From Paracoccaceae bacterium (GTDB lineage: Bacteria > Pseudomonadota > Alphaproteobacteria > Rhodobacterales > Rhodobacteraceae), in contig JANSYL010000009.1 in the NCBI GenBank assembly GCA_024742455.1, positions 37,375 to 101,374 of the forward strand: 64,000 bases of DNA, in the 5' to 3' direction. The translations under genes were made by a program, and so were the position numbers. This document shows, piece by piece, positions 1 to 9,026 of the stretch. Numbering within the stretch: position 1 is the stretch's first letter; each line of letters begins with the position of its first letter. The notes under the pieces were generated by a model. That model ran no database searches. It had not been told where the DNA came from and saw only the letters and a program-made list of their open reading frames with translations.

Positions 1-2397
1 GTGATTCTGGGTATCTGGGGCGCGGCACTGGTCGCCGCCACCTATGTCGGGTGGCGGCGGTTCTCGCTGCCCACCCATGCCGATGCGCTGGCCCGACTCG
101 ATGCCACCATGCCCGGCCGTCCGATCTCGGCGCTGCTCGATGCGCCCGCCATCGGCGGCAGCGACCCGGCCAGCCTGTCGGTCTGGGCTGCTCATATCCG
201 CCGCATGGCCGCCCGCGCGGAAACCGCGCGCGCCCCGCAGCCTGACCTCCGGCTCAGCCGCCGTGACCCCTTCGCCCTGCGCTATGTCGCGGCGACGGCG
301 CTGGCCATGGCGCTTCTCTTCGGCACGCTAGGCCGGGTGGGCGAGGTCGGCGATGCCGTTACGCTGGGTCCCGGCGCGGCAGTGGCCAGCGGCCCGTCCT
401 GGGAAGGCTGGGTTGAACCGCCGGTCTATACCGGCCTGCCGTCGCTATACCTCAACGACATTCTCGCGCCCCGGTTCGAGGCCCCCGAGGGCGCCCGCGT
501 GACCCTGCGCAATTACGGCGCGCCGGGTGAGATCACGCTGCAGACCGATATCGGCCCGATGCCCGACGCCCCCGAGGATGCCAGCGTGCAATCGGTCACG
601 CTGGAACGGGCGGGCACCCTGACCGTCGACGGCCCCGGCGGGCGCAGCTGGAACATCGCGATGCGCGCCGATACCGCGCCCTCGGTCGTGCTCGATGGCG
701 AGGTGCAGGGCGAACCGCCCGGCCAGATGCAGTTCAGCTTTACCGCCACCGATGATTACGGCGTCACCTCGGGGCAGGCGCGGTTCAGCCTCGATCTGGC
801 CGCCGTGGACCGCCGCTACGGCCTCGCCACCGCGCCCGAACCGCGCGAAGCGGTCGCCGTCGATCTGCCGATGCCGTTCCGCGGGTCGCGCGCGGAATTC
901 ACCGAGGTGGTGATCGAAGACCTGTCCGAACATCCCTTCGCCAACCTGCCCGTCACCATGACCCTGACGGTCACCGACGATCGCGGCCAGATCGGCACGG
1001 TCAGCTATGACCTGCCGCGCCTGCCGGGCCGCAGCTTTTTCGACCCGCTGGCCAATGCCGTGATCGAGATGCGCCGCGACATCCTGTGGTCGCGGGAAAA
1101 CGCGCCCCGCGCCGCGCAGCTTTTGCGCGCGATCACGGTCGCGCCCGAGGACGGGCTGGATGAAAGCGTCTACCTGATGCTGCGCAGCGCGATCCGGCGG
1201 CTCGAATCAGGTGTCGACAGCATTTCCCCCGACACCCGCGACGAGGTGGCCGGGATCCTGTGGGAGGCGGCGCTCGAGCTTGAGGTCGGCGATCTCGACA
1301 ACGCGCTCGAGGCGCTGCGCCGGGCGCAGGAACGCCTGTCCGAGGCGATGGAACGCGGCGCCACCGACGAGGAAATCAGCCAGCTGATGCAGGAACTGCG
1401 CGAGGCGATGGACAATTACATGCGCGAGCTGGCCGAGAACGCGCAGCCCGGCGAAGACCGCCCCGACCAGAGCGGCGAGCGGATGGAAATGTCGATGTCC
1501 GACCTCGAAGAGATGATGCGCCAGATCGAGGAACTGATGCAGCAGGGCCGCATGGCCGAGGCGCAGCAGATGCTTCAGGCGCTGCAACAGATGCTGGAAA
1601 ACATGGAGGTCACGCAGGGCGAAGGCGGCGGCGACGGCCCCCAGACACCCGGCCAGCAGGCCATGGAAGACCTGCAGGACACGCTGCGCGATCAGCAGGA
1701 ACTGAGCGATGACGCCTTCCGCGAATTGCAGGACCAGTTCAACGGGCGTGAGCAGGGTCAGCAGGACGGCCAGCAACAGGGGCAACAACAGGGCCAGCAG
1801 GACGGGCAGGATGGGCAGCAGCCCGGTCAGAACCAGCCCGGCCAGCAGCCCGGTGACGGCCAGGGCGGCGAGAATGCCGAGGGGCAAAGCGATGCCGATG
1901 GCCGCAGCCTCGCCGAGCGGCAGGAAGCCTTGCGCCGGCAACTGGCCGAGCAATCGGGCCGTCTGCCGGGCTCGGGCACCGAAGCGGGCGATGAGGCGCT
2001 GCGCCAGCTCGACGAGGCGGGCCGCGCCATGCGCGAGGCCGAGGAAAGCCTTGAGAACGGCGATATCGCCGGTGCGCTCGACGAACAGTCCCGCGCGCTC
2101 GAGGCGCTGCGCGAAGGCATGTCGGAACTGGGCCGGGCCCTGGCCGATGAACGCGGCGAAGACCCGGGGCAGGGTCAGGCGATGGGCAACATGGCCCCCG
2201 ACAACCCCCTGCAGGACCCGCTCGGCCGTCAGGCGGGCAATTCCGGGGCGTTCGGCTCGGACGCCGACATGGACGCCCAGGCCGAAGCTTCGCGCCGGGC
2301 CCGCGACCTGATGGAGGAATTGCGCCGCCGCTCCGCCGAACAGGACCGTCCCGAGGTGGAACGCGATTACCTGCGCCGCCTGCTCGACCAGTTCTGA
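1..2397 (+). CDS. DUF4175 / TIGR02302 family envelope protein, probably 5'-truncated
   Basis: This is a large membrane protein of the alphaproteobacterial DUF4175 (TIGR02302) family, whose function is unknown. Hydrophobic stretches lie at about residues 2-18 and 92-110, followed by a long extracytoplasmic region. Residues 400-600 are acidic, helical and coiled-coil-like. Residues about 581-625 form a Gln/Gly-rich low-complexity tract (repeated GQQ and GQQP units), and the tail is again charged and helical. The reading frame is open at base 1, where a GTG occurs; the true start may lie outside the window, so treat the protein as possibly incomplete. It converges on the zinc-ribbon gene with only 4 bp between the stop codons. 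Confidence 0.85.
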   Translation: MILGIWGAALVAATYVGWRRFSLPTHADALARLDATMPGRPISALLDAPAIGGSDPASLSVWAAHIRRMAARAETARAPQPDLRLSRRDPFALRYVAATALAMALLFGTLGRVGEVGDAVTLGPGAAVASGPSWEGWVEPPVYTGLPSLYLNDILAPRFEAPEGARVTLRNYGAPGEITLQTDIGPMPDAPEDASVQSVTLERAGTLTVDGPGGRSWNIAMRADTAPSVVLDGEVQGEPPGQMQFSFTATDDYGVTSGQARFSLDLAAVDRRYGLATAPEPREAVAVDLPMPFRGSRAEFTEVVIEDLSEHPFANLPVTMTLTVTDDRGQIGTVSYDLPRLPGRSFFDPLANAVIEMRRDILWSRENAPRAAQLLRAITVAPEDGLDESVYLMLRSAIRRLESGVDSISPDTRDEVAGILWEAALELEVGDLDNALEALRRAQERLSEAMERGATDEEISQLMQELREAMDNYMRELAENAQPGEDRPDQSGERMEMSMSDLEEMMRQIEELMQQGRMAEAQQMLQALQQMLENMEVTQGEGGGDGPQTPGQQAMEDLQDTLRDQQELSDDAFRELQDQFNGREQGQQDGQQQGQQQGQQDGQDGQQPGQNQPGQQPGDGQGGENAEGQSDADGRSLAERQEALRRQLAEQSGRLPGSGTEAGDEALRQLDEAGRAMREAEESLENGDIAGALDEQSRALEALREGMSELGRALADERGEDPGQGQAMGNMAPDNPLQDPLGRQAGNSGAFGSDADMDAQAEASRRARDLMEELRRRSAEQDRPEVERDYLRRLLDQF

Positions 2398-2401
2398 CCG
2401 G

Positions 2402-3133
2402 TCAGCCGCCGGTGCGCTCGGCAAGGTTGCGGGCCAGGTCGTCCAGCCGGAACCGCGCCGTGTTCACCGCATCGACGAACCCGCGCACCAGCGGTTCGGC
2501 CTCCGGCACGAGGTCGATGACCAGCGCCGTGTTGTCATAGACCAGCACGCCCGAGATCGACAGGATCAGGACAGTCAGGAAGCCCAGCCGCACGCCGCGC
2601 CGCCGCCTGCGCGCGGTTTCCAGCGTCTCGACATCCGAGCTTGCGCGATCCTCGGGTGACCGGTCGCCGGTGGCGCGCAGGGTCGAATTGATCTCCTCGA
2701 TATCGGGCAGCAGGTCCCGGCGCGAGGCCGGTGTTTCGGCATCCGCATCAAACGCATCGCGCGCCGCATCCAGTTCGGGGCGCGGCGGCAGCGGGCGCCG
2801 CGTGGTCTCAAGCGGCATCTCGGACTGGGTTTCGACCGGTGCAGCCGCGCGGCGCAGCCGGGCCTCGCGCTCGGCCTCCTGGCGCAGGATCTCGCGCATC
2901 GCGGTGGCGAGGTCGCGACCGGGGCGCGGCGCGGTGGCGGCCCCGGCCTCCGCGCCCTGCACCTGCGCGTTGCGTGCGACATGCACCGCGCGCGGTGCAC
3001 CCGCGACGGGCCTGCGGCCCGGCTGAAACCACGTGGTGCCGCAATTGGCGCATTGCACATCGCGCCCATCCGCGCCGACCATGGCGTCATCGACCTCGTA
3101 ACGGGCGCTGCAATTGGGGCATGTGAGACGCAT
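2402..3133 (-). CDS. MJ0042-type zinc-ribbon membrane protein
   Basis: This 243-residue protein begins with a CxxC...CxxC zinc ribbon (C5, C8, C28, C31) of the MJ0042 type, followed by a long Ala/Arg/Asp-rich linker and one transmembrane helix at about residues 178-200 near the C-terminus. Such proteins are common next to ftsEX in Rhodobacteraceae and are annotated only as zinc-ribbon domain proteins. The gene is divergent from ftsE, with about 160 bp of shared upstream DNA. A regulatory or envelope role is possible, but nothing here shows which. Confidence 0.85.
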   Translation of the reverse strand: MRLTCPNCSARYEVDDAMVGADGRDVQCANCGTTWFQPGRRPVAGAPRAVHVARNAQVQGAEAGAATAPRPGRDLATAMREILRQEAEREARLRRAAAPVETQSEMPLETTRRPLPPRPELDAARDAFDADAETPASRRDLLPDIEEINSTLRATGDRSPEDRASSDVETLETARRRRRGVRLGFLTVLILSISGVLVYDNTALVIDLVPEAEPLVRGFVDAVNTARFRLDDLARNLAERTGG

Positions 3134-3292
3134 CGTCGTCCTGTCGCTTCCGGGTGCACCGGCCGTGCGGCCCGCCCCTGTTGGCCCTTGTTATAGCAAC
3201 CGCCCCCTGCCTTTCCAAGCATCCGCAGGCGCCCCGATTGCAACCGCGCGGCTTCCGTTGCATCACGGGTGAAGACCTGGACGGGGCCACCG

Positions 3293-3970
3293 ATGATCGA
3301 AATGCACGATGCCGCCTATGGCTATGGGTCCGATCTGGTGCTGTCGGACCTTACGCTGCGCCTTGCGCCGGGGTCGTTCCATTTCCTGACGGGGCCGTCG
3401 GGGTCGGGCAAGACCACCTTCCTGAAACTCTGCTATGCCGAGCTTCTGCCGGTTCGCGGGCAGGTCACGATCTTCGGCAACAGCGCCGACGCGCTGAACC
3501 GCGACGCCGTCGCGCGGGCGCGGCAAAGGATCGGCGTGGTGCACCAGGATTGCCAGTTCCTCGACCACCTGCCGCTCGACGAGAATATCGCCCTGCCGCT
3601 GACCGTGTCACGCCGCGCGAGCGCCACGCGCACGCAGGACCTGGCCGATCTTCTGACATGGGTCGGGCTGATGCCGCGCGCCCATGCCATGCCACCGGAA
3701 TTGTCGGGGGGCGAACGCCAACGCGCCGCGCTGGCGCGCGCGATCATCACCGATCCCGACCTGATCCTCGCCGATGAGCCCACCGGCAATGTGGACTGGG
3801 AAATGTCGATCCGCCTCCTGCGCCTGCTGGTCGAGCTGAACCGCATGGGCAAGACGATCCTGATCGCAACCCATGACCTGGGCCTGATACGCGCCGCCAA
3901 GCAACAGGTGGGCGCGCGGGTGCTGCGCCTCAACCGGGGCCGCATCGAAGCGGCGGCAGCCGAGCTATGA
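3293..3970 (+). CDS. ftsE: Cell division ATP-binding protein FtsE
   Basis: FtsE is the ABC ATPase that partners with FtsX at the division septum and controls periplasmic peptidoglycan hydrolases. The 225-residue product has Walker A GPSGSGKTT (residues 34-42), the signature LSGGERQ, and Walker B ending in ADEPTGN, as in FtsE. I chose ATG 3293 because the product then starts with MIEMHDAAYGYG, the normal FtsE N-terminus; an in-frame GTG at 3269 would add eight residues without homologous character. The stop overlaps the ftsX start (ATGA), so the two are translationally coupled. Confidence 0.95.
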   Translation: MIEMHDAAYGYGSDLVLSDLTLRLAPGSFHFLTGPSGSGKTTFLKLCYAELLPVRGQVTIFGNSADALNRDAVARARQRIGVVHQDCQFLDHLPLDENIALPLTVSRRASATRTQDLADLLTWVGLMPRAHAMPPELSGGERQRAALARAIITDPDLILADEPTGNVDWEMSIRLLRLLVELNRMGKTILIATHDLGLIRAAKQQVGARVLRLNRGRIEAAAAEL

Positions 3971-4869
3971 GCGTGTTCGGTGACATCTTCGCGCTGATGC
4001 GCGGCGACCCGCAGGCCGACCGCGTCGTGCCGCGCAGCGGGCAATCGGTGCGCCTGACGGTGGCCGTGGCGGGGGCGATGGCGTTCCTTGCGGTCTTTGC
4101 GCTGGCACTGTCGGTATCGGCCGGGCGGCTGGCCGACCGCTGGTCGGACGCGCTGGCGCTGACCTCGACCATCCGGCTGTCGGCGCCCCCGGCAGAAGCG
4201 CCCGCGCAACTGGCGACCGTGATGACGATCCTTGACCAGACCCCGGGCATCGCCCGGACCCGGGTGATCGGCGCCGAGGAACAGGCCGCGCTGCTGGAGC
4301 CGTGGTTCGGGCCCGACCTGCCGCTGGGCGACCTGCCGGTGCCGCAGCTGATCGAGATCGTCGAAACCCCCGAAGGGTATGACGATGACGGGTTGCGCCT
4401 GCGCCTGGCCGCCGAGGTGCCTGCGGCGGTTCTGGATGATCACACCCGGTGGCGCAGGCCGCTGGTGGCGGCGGCGGAACGTCTGCGCCTGCTCGGGGGG
4501 CTGGCACTGGCGCTGATCCTGGGCTCGACAGCGGCGATGGTGACACTGGCCGCACAAGCGTCGCTGGCATCGAACCAGCCGGTCATCCGCGTGCTGCGCC
4601 TCGTCGGTGCGCGCGACAGCTACATCGCCCGCGCCTTCGTGCGCCGCTTCACCCTGCGCGCCTTCACCGGGGCGCTGGCGGGCACGGGCCTCGGCCTTGG
4701 CGCCCTGCTGGCGATCCCCGATACCGGAACGGCGGGGGCGGTCCTGTCCGATCTCGGGTTCCGGGGTCAGGAATGGGCCATGCCGCTCGGCGTGCCCCTG
4801 CTGGCCGCCGTGACCGCGTTCTGGGCGACCCGCATCGCCGCCTTTCGCACCTTGAGGAGCCTGCCATGA
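3967..4869 (+). CDS. ftsX: Cell division protein FtsX
   Basis: FtsX is the membrane partner of FtsE. The 300-residue protein has the expected four hydrophobic segments (about residues 30-52, 172-192, 230-254 and 275-292), with an extracytoplasmic domain between the first two that would contact hydrolase activators. Its start overlaps ftsE and its stop overlaps plsC, placing it in the middle of a four-gene operon (ftsE-ftsX-plsC-PPOX). Alphaproteobacterial FtsX is poorly conserved in sequence, so the call rests mainly on topology and on ftsE linkage. Confidence 0.92.
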   Translation: MSVFGDIFALMRGDPQADRVVPRSGQSVRLTVAVAGAMAFLAVFALALSVSAGRLADRWSDALALTSTIRLSAPPAEAPAQLATVMTILDQTPGIARTRVIGAEEQAALLEPWFGPDLPLGDLPVPQLIEIVETPEGYDDDGLRLRLAAEVPAAVLDDHTRWRRPLVAAAERLRLLGGLALALILGSTAAMVTLAAQASLASNQPVIRVLRLVGARDSYIARAFVRRFTLRAFTGALAGTGLGLGALLAIPDTGTAGAVLSDLGFRGQEWAMPLGVPLLAAVTAFWATRIAAFRTLRSLP

Positions 4870-5582
4870 TCCAGAGCCTGCGCTCACTTCTCTTCGTCGG
4901 GCAGATGTACGCGATGATGGCGCTGATGGCCGTCTTCTTCACACCCTGGGCGATCCTCGACCGCCGGGGCGCCTTCGCCGGTGTGCATACCTATTGCCGC
5001 TGGGTCCGCTGGACCGCCGCCTGGATGGTCGGGCTGCGAACCGAGATCCGGGGGAAGGTCCCCACGGAGGAGGTCCTGATCGCCTCGAAACACCAGAGCT
5101 TTCTCGACATCATCATGATCGTCTCGGTCGTGCCGCGCCCGAAATTCATCATGAAGGCGTCGCTGAAATGGGCCCCGATCCTGGGCTGGTATGCGCTCAG
5201 GATCGGCTGCGTGCCGGTCGATCGCGGCAAACGCGCCGAGGCGGTGCGCCAGATGGTTGAGGGCGTGGCCACGGGCTCGCAGGACCCCGGTCAGCTGATC
5301 ATCTACCCGCAGGGCACGCGCGTCGCACCGGACGCCAGGAAACCCTACAAGATCGGCACCGCCGTCCTCTATGCCGAAACCGGTCAGACCTGCATTCCCG
5401 CGGCCACCAATGTCGGCCATTTCTGGCCGCGCACGGGCATCCGCCGCAAACCGGGCCTGGCGGTGGTCGAATTCCTCGACCCCATCGGCCCCGGCCTTGA
5501 TCAGGAGGCGTTCATGACCCGGCTCGAATCGGACATCGAGACCGCCTCGGACCGGCTGCTTCAAGAGGCCCGCAGCGCATGA
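4866..5582 (+). CDS. plsC: 1-acyl-sn-glycerol-3-phosphate acyltransferase (PlsC family)
   Basis: This 238-residue acyltransferase would convert lysophosphatidic acid to phosphatidic acid at the inner membrane. It has an N-terminal hydrophobic helix (residues about 7-31) and the catalytic HX4D motif (H76-D81, in KHQSFLD). The second motif reads PQGTR (148-152) instead of the usual EGTR. The ATG at 4866 overlaps the ftsX stop. A paralogous acyltransferase for other lysolipids (for example an ornithine lipid OlsA-like role) cannot be excluded. Confidence 0.88.
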   Translation: MIQSLRSLLFVGQMYAMMALMAVFFTPWAILDRRGAFAGVHTYCRWVRWTAAWMVGLRTEIRGKVPTEEVLIASKHQSFLDIIMIVSVVPRPKFIMKASLKWAPILGWYALRIGCVPVDRGKRAEAVRQMVEGVATGSQDPGQLIIYPQGTRVAPDARKPYKIGTAVLYAETGQTCIPAATNVGHFWPRTGIRRKPGLAVVEFLDPIGPGLDQEAFMTRLESDIETASDRLLQEARSA

Positions 5583-6175
5583 AAACCATCGACAGTCTCG
5601 ACGCGCTCGACGCGCTTTTCGACAAAGCCACCCCCCGTTCGATCCAGAAGGTCGCGCGCGCGATGACTCCCCACTACCGCCGCTGGATCGGGGCGGCGCG
5701 GTTCTGCATCCTGACCACAGTCGGCCCCGAGGGCACCGATGCCAGCCCCCGCGGCGATGACGGCCCGGTGGTGCGCATCGCCGATGATCACACCCTGTGG
5801 CTGCCCGACTGGCGTGGCAACAACCGGCTCGACAGCCTGCGCAACCTCATCCGTGACCCGCGCGCCAGCCTGTTGTTCATGGTCACCGAGTCGGACACCG
5901 TGGTGCGGGTCAACGGCACCGCCCTGCTGACCGATGACCCTGCGGTGACCGGCGCGTTCGAACGGGACGAACGGCAGCCGAGACTGGTCATCGTCCTGCG
6001 CATCGGCGAGATGTATTTCCAATGCGCCAAGGCGCTGATGCGGTCGAACCTGTGGACGGCGACGCCGCCCGACCTGCCCACCCCGGGCATGTTCCTGCAG
6101 GAAATGGACGAACGTTTCGACGCTGACGGCTATGACAGCGGTTATGCCGAATATGCCCGGTCGCGGATGTGGTAG
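5579..6175 (+). CDS. Pyridoxamine 5'-phosphate oxidase-like FMN-binding protein (MSMEG_1061 type)
   Basis: This 198-residue protein has the split-barrel flavin-binding fold of the PPOX family. Visible family features include the TTVGPEGTDASPRGDD segment, WLPDWRGNNRLDSLRNL, and the C-terminal YFQCAKALMRSNLW region that is typical of the MSMEG_1061 subgroup. It is probably a flavin- or F420-dependent oxidoreductase with unknown substrate and is not the canonical PdxH. It is the last gene of the ftsEX-plsC operon (ATGA overlap with plsC) and converges on the CIA30 gene. Confidence 0.88.
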   Translation: MKTIDSLDALDALFDKATPRSIQKVARAMTPHYRRWIGAARFCILTTVGPEGTDASPRGDDGPVVRIADDHTLWLPDWRGNNRLDSLRNLIRDPRASLLFMVTESDTVVRVNGTALLTDDPAVTGAFERDERQPRLVIVLRIGEMYFQCAKALMRSNLWTATPPDLPTPGMFLQEMDERFDADGYDSGYAEYARSRMW

Positions 6176-6184
6176 ACGGCCCGG

Positions 6185-6721
6185 CTAACCCGAGATCCAG
6201 CCGAACCCGGCCAGGGTCACATCGGCCGCATAATCCGCGCCATAGGCCACCAGCGCCAGCGAGGTGATGTCGCCCGCCACAGGCGCCGGAACCCGAAGCC
6301 CGCCGCGCGGCTCGAACCGGGCGAAGGGCAGATCGATCTCGGCAAATTCCGTCCCCGTATCGAACCCCGCCTGGTGGAACTGCCAAGGGGCGCGTCCGGA
6401 CCGGTTGCGCAGGTGGATGAAATACCGTGCGCCATTGCCCCGCACCCGGATGCGCAGGCCGGTGGCAGCCTCCGGCGCGCCGTCGGGCAGATCGGTGCGC
6501 ACCTGCAGGAACCCGCCATTGTTTTCCGTCGACACCGTGCCGGTCAGGCGCACCCCTGCGCCCTCCAACACCGCCTGGCCCTGCGACACGCCACCCATCA
6601 CGCCATCCGCGATGAAGCGCCAGTCGCGCGCGGCGGGGGTGATCATCTCCACCGCGTCAGCCCGTCCGACGGGCGCAAGCATGGCGGCTGCGCCGATCAG
6701 AACTGACCGGCGCGCGATCAC
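6185..6721 (-). CDS. CIA30 family (NDUFAF1-like) secreted protein
   Basis: The 178-residue product starts [23 protein letters not shown], a twin-arginine-like or Sec signal with an AxA cleavage site. It continues as a beta-rich CIA30 (complex I intermediate-associated protein 30) domain: [13 protein letters not shown] near the start, [12 protein letters not shown], then [15 protein letters not shown]. In bacteria the role is not established; the eukaryotic relative is a complex I assembly factor. The start is GTG and overlaps the accA stop (GTGA), so it is co-transcribed with accA. Confidence 0.85.
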   Translation of the reverse strand: MIARRSVLIGAAAMLAPVGRADAVEMITPAARDWRFIADGVMGGVSQGQAVLEGAGVRLTGTVSTENNGGFLQVRTDLPDGAPEAATGLRIRVRGNGARYFIHLRNRSGRAPWQFHQAGFDTGTEFAEIDLPFARFEPRGGLRVPAPVAGDITSLALVAYGADYAADVTLAGFGWISG

Positions 6722-7677
6722 GCGGCAAGGCCCTTGGACCCGAGGTCGAGGTATTTGCGCCGCCGCGCCGCGATCAGGTCGGCGCGGCTCGCCTCCTTCA
6801 GCGGGGCAAGCATCGAGGCGATGGCCTTGCCCACATCATGGATCGCGGCCTCGCGGTCGCGCTGCGCGCCGCCCAGCGGTTCGGCCACCACCAGATCGCA
6901 GACGCCAAGTTTCATCAGGTCCTGCGCCGTCAGGCGCAGCGCCTCGGCCGCCTCGCGCATCTTTTCGGCATCCTTCCACAGGATCGAGGCGCAGCCTTCC
7001 GGGCTGATCACCGAATAGATCGAGTGTTCCAGCATCGCCAGCCGGTCGGCGGTGGCAAAGGCCACCGCGCCGCCCGATCCGCCTTCGCCGATGATGACCG
7101 AGATCAGCGGCACCCCGATCTGCAGGCATTTCTCGGTCGACCGGGCGATGGCCTCGGACTGCCCGCGTTCCTCGGCCCCCTTGCCCGGGTAGGCGCCGGG
7201 CGTGTCGACCAGGGTGATGACCGGCAGGCCGAACCGGTCGGCGATCTCCATCAGGCGCACCGCCTTGCGGTAGCCTTCGGGCCGCGCCATGCCGAAATTG
7301 CGTTCGATCCGCGTTTTCGTATCATGGCCCTTTTCATGGCCGATCACCATCACCGGCTGGTCATGAAACCGCGCCAGCCCGCCCATCACGGCATGGTCAT
7401 CGGCGAAGTTCCGGTCCCCGGCGAGCGGCGTGTATTCGGTGAACAGCGCCTCGATATAGTCGCGGCAATGGGGCCGGTCGGGGTGGCGGGCGACCTGACA
7501 TTTCCGCCAGGGCGTGAGATTGCGGTAAAGCTCGCGCAGCATCTCGGCGGCTTTCTGGTCCAGCGCCGCCGCCTCGGCCTCGACATCCATTTCTTCGTTG
7601 CGGCGTGCCAGCGCTCGCAATTCCTCGGCCTTGCCTTCGATCTCGGCCAGGGGTTTTTCGAAGTCGAGATAATTCAT
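6718..7677 (-). CDS. accA: Acetyl-CoA carboxylase carboxyltransferase subunit alpha
   Basis: AccA is half of the carboxyltransferase that makes malonyl-CoA for fatty acid synthesis in the cytoplasm. The 319-residue product has the standard N-terminus [14 protein letters not shown] and the crotonase-like core, with [27 protein letters not shown] and the [11 protein letters not shown] motif. Two adjacent ATGs (7680 and 7677) are possible; the second gives the normal N-terminus. Length is normal for the family. The gene is followed by the overlapping CIA30 gene. Confidence 0.97.
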   Translation of the reverse strand: MNYLDFEKPLAEIEGKAEELRALARRNEEMDVEAEAAALDQKAAEMLRELYRNLTPWRKCQVARHPDRPHCRDYIEALFTEYTPLAGDRNFADDHAVMGGLARFHDQPVMVIGHEKGHDTKTRIERNFGMARPEGYRKAVRLMEIADRFGLPVITLVDTPGAYPGKGAEERGQSEAIARSTEKCLQIGVPLISVIIGEGGSGGAVAFATADRLAMLEHSIYSVISPEGCASILWKDAEKMREAAEALRLTAQDLMKLGVCDLVVAEPLGGAQRDREAAIHDVGKAIASMLAPLKEASRADLIAARRRKYLDLGSKGLAA

Positions 7678-7784
7678 CATTGCGCGTACCGGTCCAGCCA
7701 CGGGGTCTGGACGCCTATATGACGGCGCGTCGGCGGCGATGCAACTCGGCCCGTCCAGGGCCGCGCCCGCTGTGAGCGGCGCTG

Positions 7785-8957
7785 TCAGAGGCGTTGCCGG
7801 GGTGCGGTATCCTCGCGGTGGGCCAGCAGGCGGTCGGCCTTTACGAACAGGGCGTGGTGGCTGATCGGGCGCATCGCCTTGCGCGCCCCGGCCCGGCTGC
7901 GCCACGCCCGCCTGCGGACAGGGGGCCTTCCGGTCAGGGCGGCGATGGTGACATCCTCGCAGTCCGGCGCGCCCAACGGCACCACCCGCGCATCAACCCG
8001 CACCTGCACCGCGTCGCCATCGGGCAGCGCGATGGCGCGTTCGGCGATGATCCGGCGGGCCTCTGCGGCCAGATCGGCCGCGCGCGCCATCTCGTCGGCG
8101 GTCAGGGCGATGCCGATGCTCTGCTCGCCCGGCTTGACCAGCATGTCGCCATGCCGGACCAGCCCGGCCACCCGTCCGCGCAGCCCTTTCAGCACATGGC
8201 CCAGGATCGCCTGCCCCCAATGGGCCGACAACAGCGCCCCGTGGCGCAGCTCCAGCACCATCACCGCCCTGACCGGCGCAACGCGTCCGGTGGCGCTGGT
8301 CTCGGCGATGCGTCGGGCGAAACCGGGCACGGTATACAGCCCCGATGAGGGGTCGATCCTTGCATCGGCCTTCATGTCATCCTCGAGCTTCAGAATGATC
8401 CGTTCCCGTTCCAGCAGCGCGCCGATGGCGGGTATGGCGACCAGGTAGGCGGCGGCCAGCGCCGGGGCCGCCTGGCTGAAGAACCACGCCGCGTGCGGCG
8501 CAGGTAGAAGCGCAGCGCCGGTCAGGCTTGCCGAGACGCAGACCGCCAATCCCAACAGATCGCGGAACCGGCGCCGGCCCAGATGCGCCGTCATCCGGTG
8601 CCAGATCAGGCCCGCCGCCCCGGCCAGCGCGATCCCCGTCATTCCCGCGATCATGCCGATGCCGCCGATGCCATAGCGCGCGCCCAGGGCCACGGTCATG
8701 CAGGCAACAAGCCCCGCGCGCCCCAGAAACGCCCCGGCCAACGCCACGGGCACCGCACGCAGGTCGATGATCAGCCCCTCGGCGGGTTCGATGGGCGCAT
8801 GCATCTGCAACAGCGCCACGAAACCGAATAGCCCCCCAAGCACCACGGGGGCCAGTTTGGCACCGCCGAGACGGCGGCGCAGGATGCCATAGCTCCATGA
8901 CAACAGGGCCAGCAACGCCAGCGAACTGGCGAAATCGATCATCAGGTCGGTATCCAT
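7785..8957 (-). CDS. Multi-pass membrane protein with a degenerate GGDEF domain
   Basis: The first ~185 residues contain about six hydrophobic helices resembling the 5TMR-LYT sensor module found in some diguanylate cyclases. The second half looks like a GGDEF domain ([15 protein letters not shown] near residue 202, the equivalent of the usual DPLTGLxNRRGF). The GGDEF signature position reads PGEQS (276-280), and the metal-binding Asp of the first motif is replaced (LELRHG). It is therefore unlikely to make c-di-GMP and may bind a nucleotide or act as a sensor. The start could be ATG 8957 or GTG 8969. A CtrA-like motif lies just upstream. Confidence 0.75.
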   Translation of the reverse strand: MDTDLMIDFASSLALLALLSWSYGILRRRLGGAKLAPVVLGGLFGFVALLQMHAPIEPAEGLIIDLRAVPVALAGAFLGRAGLVACMTVALGARYGIGGIGMIAGMTGIALAGAAGLIWHRMTAHLGRRRFRDLLGLAVCVSASLTGAALLPAPHAAWFFSQAAPALAAAYLVAIPAIGALLERERIILKLEDDMKADARIDPSSGLYTVPGFARRIAETSATGRVAPVRAVMVLELRHGALLSAHWGQAILGHVLKGLRGRVAGLVRHGDMLVKPGEQSIGIALTADEMARAADLAAEARRIIAERAIALPDGDAVQVRVDARVVPLGAPDCEDVTIAALTGRPPVRRRAWRSRAGARKAMRPISHHALFVKADRLLAHREDTAPRQRL

Positions 8958-9001
8958 CGCACGCCCCACGCATAGCCCGGGGCACCGTCACCCGTGGCCC
9001 G

Positions 9002-9017
9002 TCAACGCGGGCTTAAC
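9002..9017. promoter_or_regulatory. Near-consensus CtrA binding motif
   Basis: The sequence reads TCAA-N7-TTAAC, one mismatch from the CtrA consensus TTAA-N7-TTAAC. It lies about 45 bp upstream of the ATG of the degenerate-GGDEF gene (minus strand), where a transcription factor site would be expected. CtrA is present in Rhodobacterales and often controls motility and c-di-GMP genes; binding here is inferred only. Confidence 0.4.
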
Positions 9018-9026
9018 GCGCGCCCG

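Noticed and set aside
1741..1875. Repetitive CAG/GGC-rich tract in the DUF4175 gene
   Set aside because: It is an in-frame Gln/Gly low-complexity segment of the protein, not a CRISPR or mobile repeat.
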